DNA of 64,000 nucleotides from Anastrepha obliqua. Lineage: Eukaryota; Arthropoda; Insecta; Diptera; Tephritidae. The notes under the pieces were generated by a model. The model searched no databases, had not been told where the DNA came from, and saw only the letters and a list, made by a program, of their open reading frames with translations. This document shows, piece by piece, positions 48,531 through 61,352 of this stretch. The translations under genes and the position numbers were made by a program. The stretch's first letter is position 1, and the number at the start of each line of letters is the position of its first letter. The stretch is taken from assembly GCF_027943255.1 (NCBI RefSeq), contig NW_026562323.1:1-64000 (forward strand), written 5' to 3'.

Positions 48531-51500
48531 TCACAAAATGTCAGAAAAAAGCCTTTCTGACTCGAATTTTTCTGAACATTTTTGGCGGTAAAAGTCGCAT
48601 AGTTCCCTCAATTCTGCTCCGATTTCGCTGAAACTTTCATTAAAAGTTAGATAAGACTCTCCTCTTTCCAACAATGTACACTTCTTTGACAATTGGTTGG
48701 AAATTGGATGTAAAACAATCACAAAATGTCAGAAAAAAGCCTTTCTGACTCGAATTTTTCTGAACATTTTTGGCGGTAAAAGTCGCATAGTTCCCTCAAT
48801 TCTGCTCCGATTTCGCTGAAACTTTCATTAGAAGTTAGATAAGACTCTCCTCTTTCCAACAATGTACACTTCTTTGGCAATTGGTTGGAAATTGGATGTA
48901 AAACAATCAGAAAATGTCACATAAAAGCCTCATTGACTCGAATTTTTTTGAAACTTTTTTTGGCGGTAAAAGTCCCATAGTTCCCTCAATTCTGCTCCGA
49001 TTTCGCTGAAATTTTCATTAAAAGTTAGATAAGACTCTTCTCTTTCCAACAATGTACACTTCTTTGGCAATTGGTTGGAAATTGGATGTAAAACAATCAC
49101 AAAATGTCAGAAAAAAGCCTTTCTGACTCGAATTTTTCTGAACATTTTTGGCGGTAAAAGTCGCATAGTTCCCTCAATTCTGCTCCGATTTCGCTGAAAC
49201 TTTCATTAAAAGTTAGATAAGACTCTCCTCTTTCCAACAATGTACACTTCTTTGGCAATTGGTTGGAAATTGGATGTAAAACAATCACAAAATGTCAGAA
49301 AAAAGCCTTTCCGACTCGAATTTTTCTGAACATTTTTGGCGGTAAAAGTCCCATAGTTCCCTCAATTCTGCTCCGATTTCGCTGAAACTTTCATTAAAAG
49401 TTAGATAAGATTCTCCTCTTTCCAACAATGTACACTTCTTTCGCAATTTGTTGGAAATTGGATGTAAAACAATCACAAAATGTCAGAAAAAAGCCTTTCT
49501 GACTCGAATTTTTCTGAACATTTTTGGCGGTAAAAGTCCCATAGTTCCCTCAATTCTGCTTCGATTTCGCTGAAACTTTCATTAAAAGTTAGATAAGACT
49601 CTCCTCTTTCCAACAATGTACACTTCTTTGGCAATTGGTTGGAAATTGGATGCAAAACAATCACAAAATGTCAGAAAAAAGCCTTTCCGACTCGAATTTT
49701 TCTGAACATTTTTGGCGGTAAAAGTCCCATAGTTCCCTCAATTCTGCTCCGATTTCGCTGAAACTTTCATTAAAAGTTAGATAAGACTCTTCTCTTTCCA
49801 ACAATGTACACTTCTTTGGCAATTGGTTGGAAATTGGATGTAAAACAATCAGAAAATGTCACATAAAAGCCTCATTGACTCGAATTTTTTTGAAACTTTT
49901 TTTGGCGGTAAAAGTCCCATAGTTCCCTCAATTCTGCTCCGATTTCGCTGAAATTTTCATTAAAAGTTAGATAAGACTCTCCTCTTTCCAACAATGTACA
50001 CTTCTTTGGCAATTGGTTGGAAATTGGATGTAAAACAATCACAAAATGTCAGAAAAAAGCCTTTCCGACTCGAATTTTTCTGAACATTTTTGGCGGTAAA
50101 AGTCGCATAGTTCCCTCAATTCTGCTCCGATTTCGCTGAAACTTTCATTAAAAGTTAGATAAGATTCTCCTCTTTCCAACAATGTACACTTCTTTGGCAA
50201 TTGGTTGGAAATTGGATGTAAAACAATCACAAAATGTCAGAAAAAAGCCTTTCCGACTCGAATTTTTCTGAACATTTTTGGCGGTAAAAGTCGCATAGTT
50301 CCCTCAATTCTGCTCCGATTTCGCTGAAACTTTCATTAAAAGTTAGATAAGACTCTCCTCTTTCCAACAATGTACACTTCTTTGGCAATTGGTTGGAAAT
50401 TGGATGTAAAACAATCACAAAATGTCAGAAAAAAGCCTTTCCGACTCGAATTTTTCTGAACATTTTTGGCGGTAAAAGTCGCATAGTTCCCTCAATTCTG
50501 CTCCGATTTCGCTGAAACTTTCATTAAAAGTTAGATAAGGTTCTCCTCTTTCCAACAATGTACACTTCTTTCGCAATTTGTTGGAAATTGGATGTAAAAA
50601 CAATCACAAAATGTCAGAAAAAAGCCTTTCTGACTCGAATTTTTCTGAACATTTTTGGCGGTAAAAGTTCCCTCAATTCTGCTCCGATTTCGCTGAAACT
50701 TTCATTAGAAGTTAGATAAGACTCTCCTCTTTCCAACAATGTACATTTCTTTTGCAATTTGTTGGAAATTGGATGTAAAACAATCAGAAAATGTCACATA
50801 AAAGCCTCATTGACTCGAATTTTTTTGAAACTTTTTTTGGCGGTAAAAGTCCCATAGTTCCCTCAATTCTGCTCCGATTTCGCTGAAACTTTCATTAAAA
50901 GTTAGATAAGACTCTCCTCTTTCCAACAATGTACACTTCTTTGGCAATTGGTTGGAAATTGGATGTAAAACAATCAGAAAATGTCACATAAAAGCCTCAT
51001 TGACTCGAATTTTTTTGAAACTTTTTTTGGCGGTAAAAGTCCCATAGTTCCCTCAATTCTGCTCCGATTTCGCTGAAACTTTCATTAAAAGTTAGATAAG
51101 ACTCTCCTCTTTCCAACAATGTACACTTCTTTGGCAATTGGTTGGAAATTGGATGTAAAACAATCACAAAATGTCAGAAAAAAGCCTTTCCGACTCGAAT
51201 TTTTCTGAACATTTTTGGCGGTAAAAGTCCCATAGTTCCCTCAATTCTGCTCCGATTTCGCTGAAACTTTCATTAAAAGTTAGATAAGACTCTCCTCTTT
51301 CCAACAATGTACACCTCTTTGGCAATTGGTTGGAAATTGGATGTAAAACAATCAGAAAATGTCACATAAAAGCCTCATTGACTCGAATTTTTTTGAAACT
51401 TTTTTTGGCGGTAAAAGTCCCATAGTTCCCTCAATTCTGCTCCGATTTCGCTGAAACTTTCATTAAAAGTTAGATAAGACTCTCCTCTTTCCAACAATGT

Positions 51501-54500
51501 ACACTTCTTTGGCAATTGGTTGGAAATTGGATGTAAAACAATCACAAAATGTCAGAAAAAAGCCTTTCCGACTCGAATTTTTCTGAACATTTTTGGCGGT
51601 AAAAGTCGCATAGTTCCCTCAATTCTGCTCCGATTTCGCTGAAACTTTCATTAAAAGTTAGATAAGACTTTCCTCTTTCCAACAATGTACACTTCTTTGG
51701 CAATTTGTTGGAAATTGGATGTAAAACAATCACAAAATGTCAGAAAAAAGCCTTTCTGACTCGAATTTTTCTGAACATTTTTGGCGGTAAAAGTCCCATA
51801 GTTCCCTCAATTCTGCTCCGATTTCGCTGAAACTTTCATTAAAAGTTAGATAAGACTCTTCTCTTTCCAACAATGTATACTTCTTTGGCAATTGGTTGGA
51901 AATTGGATGTAAAACAATCAGAAAATGTCACATAAAAGCCTCATTGACTCGAATTTTTTTGAAACTTTTTTTGGCGGTAAAAGTCCCATAGTTCCCTCAA
52001 TTCTGCTCCGATTTCGCTGAAACTTTCATTAAAAGTTAGATAAGACTCTTCTCTTTCCAACAATGTACACTTCTTTGGCAATTGGTTGGAAATTGGATGT
52101 AAAACAATCACAAAATGTCAGAAAAAAGCCTTTCCGACTCGAATTTTTCTGAACATTTTTGGCGGTAAAAGTCCCATAGTTCCCTCAATTCTGCTCCGAT
52201 TTCGCTGAAACTTTCATTAAAAGTTAGATAAGACTCTCCTCTTTCCAACAATGTACACCTCTTTGGCAATTGGTTGGAAATTGGATGTAAAACAATCAGA
52301 AAATGTCACATAAAAGCCTCATTGACTCGAATTTTTTTGAAACTTTTTTTGTCGGTAAAAGTCCCATAGTTCCCTCAATTCTGCTCCGATTTCGCTGAAA
52401 TTTTCATTAAAAGTTAGATAAGACTCTCCTCTTTCCAACAATGTACACTTCTTTGGCAATTGGTTGGAAATTGGATGTAAAACAATCACAAAATGTCAGA
52501 AAAAAGCCTTTCCGACTCGAATTTTTCTGAACATTTTTGGCGGTAAAAGTCGCATAGTTCCCTCAATTCTGCTCCGATTTCGCTGAAACTTTCATTAAAA
52601 GTTAGATAAGACTCTCCTCTTTCCAACAATGTACACTTCTTTGGCAATTGGTTGGAAATTGGATGTAAAACAATCACAAAATGTCAGAAAAAAGCCTTTC
52701 TGACTCGAATTTTTCTGAACATTTTTGGCGGTAAAAGTCCCATAGTTCCCTCAATTCTGCTCCGATTTCGCTGAAACTTTCATTAAAAGTTAGATAAGAC
52801 TCTCCTCTTTCCAACAATGTACACTTCTTTGGCAATTGGTTGGAAATTGGATGTAAAACAATCACAAAATGTCAGAAAAAAGCCTTTCTGACTCGAATTT
52901 TTCTGAACATTTTTGGCGGTAAAAGTCCCATAGTTCCCTCAATTCTGCTCCGATTTCGCTGAAACTTTCATTAAAAGTTAGATAAGACCCTTCTCTTTCC
53001 AACAATGTACATTTCTTTCGCAATTTGTTGGAAATTGGATGTAAAACAATCACAAAATGTCAGAAAAAAGCCTTTCTGACTCGAATTTTTCTGAACATTT
53101 TTGGCGGTAAAAGTCCCATAGTTCCCTCAATTCTGCTCCGATTTCGCTGAAATTTTCATTAAAAGTTAGATAAGACTCTCCTCTTTCCAACAATGTACAC
53201 TTCTTTGGCAATTGGTTGGAAATTGGATGTAAAACAATCACAAAATGTCAGAAAAAAGCCTTTCCGACTCGAATTTTTCTGAACATTTTTGGCGGTAAAA
53301 GTCCCATAGTTCCCTCAATTCTGCTCCGATTTCGCTGAAACTTTCATTAAAAGTTAGATAAGACTCTCCTCTTTCCAACAATGTACACCTCTTTGGCAAT
53401 TGGTTGGAAACTGGATGTAAAACAATCAGAAAATGTCACATAAAAGCCTCATTGACTCGAATTTTTTTGAAACTTTTTTTGTCGGTAAAAGTCCCATAGT
53501 TCCCTCAATTCTGCTCCGATTTCGCTGAAATTTTCATTAAAAGTTAGATAAGACTCTCCTCTTTCCAACAATGTACACTTCTTTGGCAATTGGTTGGAAA
53601 TTGGATGTAAAACAATCACAAAATGTCAGAAAAAAGCCTTTCCGACTCGAATTTTTCTGAACATTTTTGGCGGTAAAAGTCCCATAGTTCCCTCAATTCT
53701 GCTCCGATTTCGCTGAAACTTTCATTAAAAGTTAGATAAGACTCTCCTCTTTCCAACAATGTACACCTCTTTGGCAATTGGTTGGAAATTGGATGTAAAA
53801 CAATCAGAAAATGTCACATAAAAGCCTCATTGACTCGAATTTTTTTGAAACTTTTTTTGTCGGTAAAAGTCCCATAGTTCCCTCAATTCTGCTCCGATTT
53901 CGCTGAAATTTTCATTAAAAGTTAGATAAGACTCTCCTCTTTCCAACAATGTACACTTCTTTGGCAATTGGTTGGAAATTGGATGTAAAACAATCACAAA
54001 ATGTCAGAAAAAAGCCTTTCCGACTCGAATTTTTCTGAACATTTTTGGCGGTAAAAGTCGCATAGTTCCCTCAATTCTGCTCCGATTTCGCTGAAACTTT
54101 CATTAAAAGTTAGATAAGACTCTCCTCTTTCCAACAATGTACACTTCTTTGGCAATTGGTTGGAAATTGGATGTAAAACAATCACAAAATGTCAGAAAAA
54201 AGCCTTTCTGACTCGAATTTTTCTGAACATTTTTGGCGGTAAAAGTCCCATAGTTCCCTCAATTCTGCTCCGATTTCGCTGAAACTTTCATTAAAAGTTA
54301 GATAAGACTCTTCTCTTTCCAACAATGTACATTTCTTTGGCAATTGGTTGGAAATTGGATGTAAAACAATCAGAAAATGTCACATAAAAGCCTCATTGAC
54401 TCGAATTTTTTTGAAACTTTTTTTGGCGGTAAAAGTCCCATAGTTCCCTCAATTCTGCTCCGATTTCGCTGAAACTTTCATTAAAAGTTAGATAAGACTC

Positions 54501-54749
54501 TCCTCTTTCCAACAATGTACACTCCTTTGGCAATTGGTTGGAAATTGGATGTAAAACAATCACAAAATGTCAGAAAAAAGCCTCATTGACTCGAATTTTT
54601 TTGAAACTTTTTTTGGCGGTAAAAGTCCCATAGTTCCCTCAATTCTGCTTCGATTTCGCTGAAACTTTCATTAAAAGTTAGATAAGACTCTCCTCTTTCC
54701 AACAATGTACACTCCTTTGGCAATTGGTTGGAAATTGGATGTAAAACAA
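48531..54749 (+). repeat. Super-unit U2, 33 monomers, 6,219 bp
   Basis: Tandem neighbour of U1. The correspondence runs from 48531 (m7) to 54560 (H). It has one additional A-B dimer: 53238/53426 is repeated as 53616/53804, both B with TTTTGTCGG. That adds 378 bp and accounts for almost all of the length difference. In the middle, 50974 B and 51164 A replace U1's 45132 and 45320. An 8-bp deletion (50,668/50,669) and an extra A near 50.60 kb are private. Confidence 0.9.
50661..50676 (+). other. 8-bp microdeletion between AGT direct repeats
   Basis: GTAAAAGT runs directly into TCCCTCAA, where other monomers have CCCATAGT between them. The lost octamer is bounded by AGT on each side, which fits slippage or short-homology deletion. 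It also removes the GTC(C/G)CAT diagnostic site. The resulting monomer, 50,604-50,783, is only 180 bp, the shortest in the clean part of the array. Confidence 0.85.
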
Positions 54750-57700
54750 TCACAAAATGTCAGAAAAAAGCCTTTCCGACTCGAATTTTTCTGAACATTT
54801 TTGGCGGTAAAAGTCGCATAGTTCCCTCAATTCTGCTCCGATTTCGCTGAAACTTTCATTAAAAGTTAGATAAGACTCTCCTCTTTCCAACAATGTACAC
54901 TTCTTTGGCAATTGGTTGGAAATTGGATGTAAAACAATCAGAAAATGTCACATAAAAGCCTCATTGACTCGAATTTTTTTGAAACTTTTTTTGGCGGTAA
55001 AAGTCCCATAGTTCCCTCAATTCTGCTCCGATTTCGCTGAAACTTTCATTAAAAGTTAGATAAGACTCTCCTCTTTCCAACAATGTACACTTCTTTGGCA
55101 ATTGGTTGGAAATTGGATGTAAAACAATCAGAAAATGTCACATAAAAGCCTCATTGACTCGAATTTTTTTGAAACTTTTTTTGGCGGTAAAAGTCCCATA
55201 GTTCCCTCAATTCTGCTCCGATTTCGCTGAAACTTTCATTAAAAGTTAGATAAGACTCTCCTCTTTCCAACAATGTACACTTCTTTGGCAATTGGTTGGA
55301 AATTGGATGTAAAACAATCACAAAATGTCAGAAAAAAGCCTTTCCGACTCGAATTTTTCTGAACATTTTTGGCGGTAAAAGTCGCATAGTTCCCTCAATT
55401 CTGCTCTGATTTCGCTGAAACTTTCATTAAAAGTTAGATAAGATTCTCCTCTTTCCAACAATGTACACTTCTTTCGCAATTTGTTGGAAATTGGATGTAA
55501 AACAATCACAAAATGTCAGAAAAAAGCCTTTCCGACTCGAATTTTTCTGAACATTTTTGGCGGTAAAAGTCCCATAGTTCCCTCAATTCTGCTCCGATTT
55601 CGCTGAAACTTTCATTAAAAGTTAGATAAGACTCTCCTCTTTCCAACAATGTACACTTCTTTGGCAATTGGTTGGAAATTGGATGTAAAACAATCAGAAA
55701 ATGTCACAAGAAAAAAGCCTTTCTGACTCGAATTTTTCTGAACATTTTTGGCGGTAAAAGTCGCATAGTTCCCTCAATTCTGCTCCGATTTCGCTGAAAC
55801 TTTCATTAAAAGTTAGATAAGACTCTCCTCTTTCCAACAATGTACACTTCTTTGGCAATTGGTTGGAAATTGGATGTAAAACAATCACAAAATGTCAGAA
55901 AAAAGCCTTTCCGACTCGAATTTTTCTGAACATTTTTGGCGGTAAAAGTCCCATAGTTCCCTCAATTCTGCTCCGATTTCGCTGAAACTTTCATTAAAAG
56001 TTAGATAAGATTCTCCTCTTTCCAACAATGTACACTTCTTTCGCAATTTGTTGGAAATTGGATGTAAAACAATCACAAAATGTCAGAAAAAAGCCTTTCT
56101 GACTCGAATTTTTCTGAACATTTTTGGCGGTAAAAGTCGCATAGTTCCCTCAATTCTGCTCCGATTTCGCTGAAACTTTCATTAAAAGTTAGATAAGACT
56201 CTTCTCTTTCCAACAATGTACACTTCTTTGGCAATTGGTTGGAAATTGGATGTAAAACAATCAGAAAATGTCACATAAAAGCCTCATTGACTCGAATTTT
56301 TTTGAAACTTTTTTTGGCGGTAAAAGTCCCATAGTTCCCTCAATTCTGCTTCGATTTCGCTGAAACTTTCATTAAAAGTTAGATAAGACTCTCCTCTTTC
56401 CAACAATGTACACTCCTTTGGCAATTGGTTGGAAATTGGATGTAAAACAATCACAAAATGTCAGAAAAAAGCCTTTCCGACTCGAATTTTTCTGAACATT
56501 TTTGGCGGTAAAAGTCGCATAGTTCCCTCAATTCTGCTTCGATTTCGCTGAAACTTTCATTAAAAGTTAGATAAGACTCTCCTCTTTCCAACAATGTACA
56601 CTTCTTTGGCAATTGGTTGGAAATTGGATGTAAAACAATCACAAAATGTCAGAAAAAAGCCTTTCCGACTCGAATTTTTCTGAACATTTTTGGCGGTAAA
56701 AGTCCCATAGTTCCCTCAATTCTGCTCCGATTTCGCTGAAATTTTCATTACAGGTTAGGTAAGACTCTCCTCTTTCCAACAATGTACACTTCTTTGGCAA
56801 TTAGTTGGAAATTGGATGTAAAACAATCACAAAATGTCAGAAAAAAGCCTTTCTGACTCGAATTTTTCTGAACATTTTTGGCGGTAAAAGTCGCATAGTT
56901 CCCTCAATTCTGCTCCGATTTCGCTGAAACTTTCATTACAGGTTAGGTAAGACTCTCCTCTTTCCAACAGTGTACACTTCTTTGGCAATTGGTTGGAAAT
57001 TGGATGTAAAACAATCACAAAATGTCAGAAAAAAGCCTTCTCTGACTCGAATTTTTCTGAACATTTTTGGCGGTAAAAGTCCCATAGTTCCCTCAATTCT
57101 GCTCCGATTTCGCTGAAACTTTCATTAAAAGTTAGATAAGACTCTCCTCTTTCCAACAATGTACACTTCTTTGGCAATTGGTTGGAAATTGGATGTAAAA
57201 CAATCAGAAAATGTCACATAAAAGCCTCATTGACTCGAATTTTTTTGAAACTTTTTTTGGCGGTAAAAGTCCCATAGTTCCCTCAATTCTGCTCCGATTT
57301 CGCTGAAACTTTCATTAAAAGTTAGATAAGACTCTCCTCTTTCCAACAATGTACACTTCTTTGGCAATTGGTTGGAAATTGGATGTAAAACAATCACAAA
57401 ATGTCAGAAAAAAGCCTTTCCGACTCGAATTTTTCTGAACATTTTTGGCGGTAAAAGTCGCATAGTTCCCTCAATTCTGCTCCGATTTCGCTGAAACTTT
57501 CATTAAAAGTTAGATAAGATTCTCCTCTTTCCAACAATGTACACTTCTTTCGCAATTGGTTGGAAATTGGATGTAAAACAATCACAAAATGTCAGAAAAA
57601 AGCCTTTCTGACTCGAATTTTTCTGAACATTTTTGGCGGTAAAAGTCCCATAGTTCCCTCAATTCTGCTCCGATTTCGCTGAAACTTTCATTAGAAGTTA

Positions 57701-58146
57701 GATAAGATTCTCCTCTTTCCAACAATGTACATTTCTTTCGCAATTGGTTGGAAATTGGATGTAAAACAATCAGAAAATGTCACATAAAAGCCTCATTGAC
57801 TCGAATTTTTTTGAAACTTTTTTTGGCGGTAAAAGTCCCATAGTTCCCTCAATTCTGCTCCGATTTCGCTGAAACTTTCATTAAAAGTTAGATAAGACTC
57901 TCCTCTTTCCAACAATGTACACTTCTTTGGCAATTGGTTGGAAATTGGATGTAAAACAATCACAAAATGTCAGAAAAAAGCCTTTCCGACTCGAATTTTT
58001 CTGAACATTTTTGGCGGTAAAAGTCGCATAGTTCCCTCAATTCTGCTCCGATTTCGCTGAAACTTTCATTAAAAGTTAGATAAGACTCTCCTCTTTCAAC
58101 AATGTACACCTCTTTGGCAAGTGGTTGGAAATTGGATGTAAAACAA
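54750..58146 (+). repeat. Mosaic zone of A, B and partial type I monomers
   Basis: Starts: 54750, 54938 B, 55128 B, 55318 (CTCTG), 55506, 55694 chimera, 55885 m11, 56073 m1/m2-like, 56261 B1, 56451 m4, 56639 m5, 56827 m6-like with ACAGGTTAGG, 57015, 57204 B, 57394, 57582, 57770 B, 57960. The stretch 55,885-56,826 follows type I order with m1 and m2 merged. 57,394-57,960 resembles 34,576-35,142 (GATTCTCC, ACATTTCTTTCGC). One extra C (GCCTTCTCTGAC) lies near 57.04 kb. Confidence 0.8.
55694..55884 (+). repeat. Off-register B/A chimeric monomer (191 bp)
   Basis: The B head TCAGAAAATGTCACA joins the A sequence AGAAAAAAGCCTTTCTGAC with a 3-bp overlap, giving 191 bp instead of 188. The rest is class A. 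Unlike the in-register chimera at 15,537, this junction is displaced by three bases within a short A-rich stretch, so it is an independent event. Confidence 0.88.
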
Positions 58147-59280
58147 TCAGAAAATATCACATAAAAGCCTCATTGACTCGAATTTTTTTGAAACTTTTTT
58201 CGGCGGTAAAAGTCGCATAGTTCCCTCAATTCTGCTCCGATTTCGCTGAAACTTTCATTAGAAGTTAGGTAAGACTCTCCTCTTTCCAACAATGTACACT
58301 TCTTTGACAATTGGTTGGAAATTGGATGTAAAACAATCACAAAATGTCAGAAAAAAGCCTTTCTGACTCGAATTTTTCTGAACATTTTTGGCGGTAAAAG
58401 TCGCATAGTTCCCTCAATTCTGCTCCGATTTCGCTGAAACTTTCATTAAAAGTTAGGATAAGACTCTCCTCTTTCCAACAATGTACACTTCTTTGGCAAT
58501 TGGTTGGAAATTGGATGTAAAACAATCACAAAATGTCAGAAAAAAGCCTTTCTGACTCGAATTTTTCTGAACATTTTTGGCGGTAAAAGTCCCATAGTTC
58601 CCTCAATTCTGCTCCGATTTCGGTGAAACTTTCATTTAAAGTTAGATAAGACTCTCCTCTTTTCAACGATGTACACTTCTTTGGCAATTGGTTGGAAATT
58701 GGATGTAAAACAATCAGAAAATGTCACATAAAAGCCTCATTGACTCGAATTTTTTTGAAACTTTTTTTGGCGGTAAAAGTCCCATAGTTCTCTCCATTCT
58801 GCTCCGATTTCGCTGAAACTTTCATTACAGGTTAGGTAAGACTCTCCTCTTTCCAACAATGTACACTTTTTTGGCAATTAGTTGGAAATTGGATGTAAAA
58901 ACAATCACAAAATGTCAGAAAAAAGCCTTTCTGACTCGAATTTTTCTGAACATTTTTGGCGGTAAAAGTCGCATAGTTCCCTCAATTCTGCTTCGATTTC
59001 GCTGAAACTTTCATTAAAAGTTAGATAAGACTCTCCTCTTTCCAACAATGTACACTTCTTTGGCAATTGGTTGGAAATTGGATGTAAAACAATCACAAAA
59101 TGTCAGAAAAAAGCCTTTCCGACTCGAATTTTTCTGAACATTTTTGGCGGTAAAAGTCCCATAGTTCCCTCAATTCTGCTCCGATTTCGCTGAAACTTTC
59201 ATTAAAAGTTAGATAAGATTCTCCTCTTTCCAACAATGTACACTTCTTTGGCAATTTGTTGGAAATTGGATGTAAAACAA
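58147..59280 (+). repeat. Partial type II HOR joined to type I m8/m11
   Basis: 58147 B (AAAATATCACAT and TTTTTCGGCGG on one monomer), 58337, 58526 (TTTCGGTGAAAC), 58714 B (TTCTCTCCATTC, ACAGGTTAGG, CACTTTTTTGGC), then 58905 (CTTCG, m8-like) and 59093 (m11-like). In complete type II copies AAAATATCACAT and TTTTTCGGCGG lie on different B monomers, so the first B here is itself recombinant. 1-bp insertions: AGTTAGGATAAG near 58.45 kb and ATGTAAAAACAATC near 58.90 kb. Confidence 0.82.
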
Positions 59281-61352
59281 TCACAAAATGTCAGAAAAAA
59301 GCCTTTCTGACTCGAATTTTTCTGAACATTTTTGGCGGTAAAAGTCCCATAGTTCCCTCAATTCTGCTTCGATTTCGCTGAAACTTTCATTAAAAGTTAG
59401 ATAAGACTCTCCTCTTTCCAACAATGTACACTTCTTTGGCAATTGGTTGGAAATTGGATGCAAAACAATCACAAAATGTCAGAAAAAAGCCTTTCCGACT
59501 CGAATTTTTCTGAACATTTTTGGCGGTAAAAGTCCCATAGTTCCCTCAATTCTGCTCCGATTTCGCTGAAACTTTCATTAAAAGTTAGATAAGACTCTTT
59601 TCTTTCCAACAATGTACACTTCTTTGGCAATTGGTTGGAAATTGGATGTAAAACAATCAGAAAATGTCACATAAAAGCCTCATTGACTCGAATTTTTTTG
59701 AAACTTTTTTTGGCGGTAAAAGTCCCATAGTTCCCTCAATTCTGCTTCGATTTCGCTGAAACTTTCATTAAAAGTTAGATAAGACTCTCCTCTTTCCAAC
59801 GATGTACACTCCTTTGGCAATTGGTTGGAAATTGGATGTAAAACAATCACAAAATGTCAGAAAAAAGCCTTTCCGACTCGAATTTTTCTGAACATTTTTG
59901 GCGGTAAAAGTCGCATAGTTCCCTCAATTCTGCTTCGATTTCGCTGAAACTTTCATTAAAAGTTAGATAAGACTCTCCTCTTTCCAACAATGTACACTTC
60001 TTTGGCAATTGGTTGGAAATTGGATGCAAAACAATCACAAAATGTCAGAAAAAAGCCTTTCCGACTCGAATTTTTCTGAACATTTTTGGCGGTAAAAGTC
60101 CCATAGTTCCCTCAATTCTGCTCCGATTTCGCTGAAATTTTCATTACAGGTTAGGTAAGACTCTCCTCTTTCCAACAATGTACACTTCTTTGGCAATTAG
60201 TTGGAAATTGGATGTAAAACAATCACAAAATGTCAGAAAAAAGCCTTTCTGACTCGAATTTTTCTGAACATTTTTGGCGGTAAAAGTCGCATAGTTCCCT
60301 CAATTCTGCTCCGATTTCGCTGAAACTTTCATTAAAAGTTAGATAAGACTCTCCTCTTTCCAACAGTGTACACTTCTTTGGCAATTGGTTGGAAATTGGA
60401 TGTAAAACAATCACAAAATGTCAGAAAAAAGCCTTTCTGACTCGAATTTTTCTGAACATTTTTGGCGGTAAAAGTCGCATAGTTCCCTCAATTCTGCTCC
60501 GATTTCGCTGAAACTTTCATTAAAAGTTAGATAAGACTCTCCTCTTTCCAACAATGTACACTTCTTTGACAATTGGTTGGAAATTGGATGTAAAACAATC
60601 ACAAAATGTCAGAAAAAAGCCTTTCTGACTCGAATTTTTCTGAACATTTTTGGCGGTAAAAGTCGCATAGTTCCCTGAATTCTGCTTCGATTTCGCTGAA
60701 ACTTTCATTAAAAGTTAGATAAGACTCTCCTCTTTCCAACAATGTACACTTCTTTGGCAATTGGTTGGAAATTGGATGTAAAACAATCAGAAAATGTCAC
60801 ATAAAAGCCTCATTGACTCGAATTTTTTTGAAACTTTTTTTGGCGGTAAAAGTCCCATAGTTCCCTCAATTCTGCTCCGATTTCGCTGAAATTTTCATTA
60901 AAAGTTAGATAAGACTCTCCTCTTTCCAACAATGTACACTTCTTTGGCAATTGGTTGGAAATTGGATGTAAAACAATCACAAAATGTCAGAAAAAAGCCT
61001 TTCTGACTCGAATTTTTCTGAACATTTTTGGCGGTAAAAGTCGCATAGTTCCCTCAATTCTGCTCCGATTTCGCTGAAACTTTCATTAAAAGTTAGATAA
61101 GACTCTCCTCTTTCCAACAATGTACACTTCTTTGGCAATTGGTTGGAAATTGGATGTAAAACAATCACAAAATGTCAGAAAAAAGCCTTTCCGACTCGAA
61201 TTTTTCTGAACATTTTTGGCGGTAAAAGTCCCATAGTTCCCTCAATTCTGCTCCGATTTCGCTGAAACTTTCATTAAAAGTTAGATAAGATTCTCCTCTT
61301 TCCAACAATGTACACTTCTTTCGCAATTTGTTGGAAATTGGATGTAAAACAA
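59281..61352 (+). repeat. Canonical type I HOR, 11-mer, 2,072 bp
   Basis: Starts: 59281 m1, 59469 m2, 59657 B1, 59847 m4, 60035 m5, 60223 m6, 60411 m7, 60599 m8, 60787 B2, 60977 m10, 61165 m11. Local marks shared only with the next copy are GACTCTTTTCTTTCC in m2 and CAACGATGTACACTCC in B1. m8 contains a C-to-G change that makes GAATTC at 60,677-60,682. Confidence 0.94.

Noticed and set aside
60677..60682. EcoRI-type GAATTC as a functional site
   Set aside because: It is a single C-to-G change in one monomer, copied once to 63,315. It is useful as a lineage marker only.
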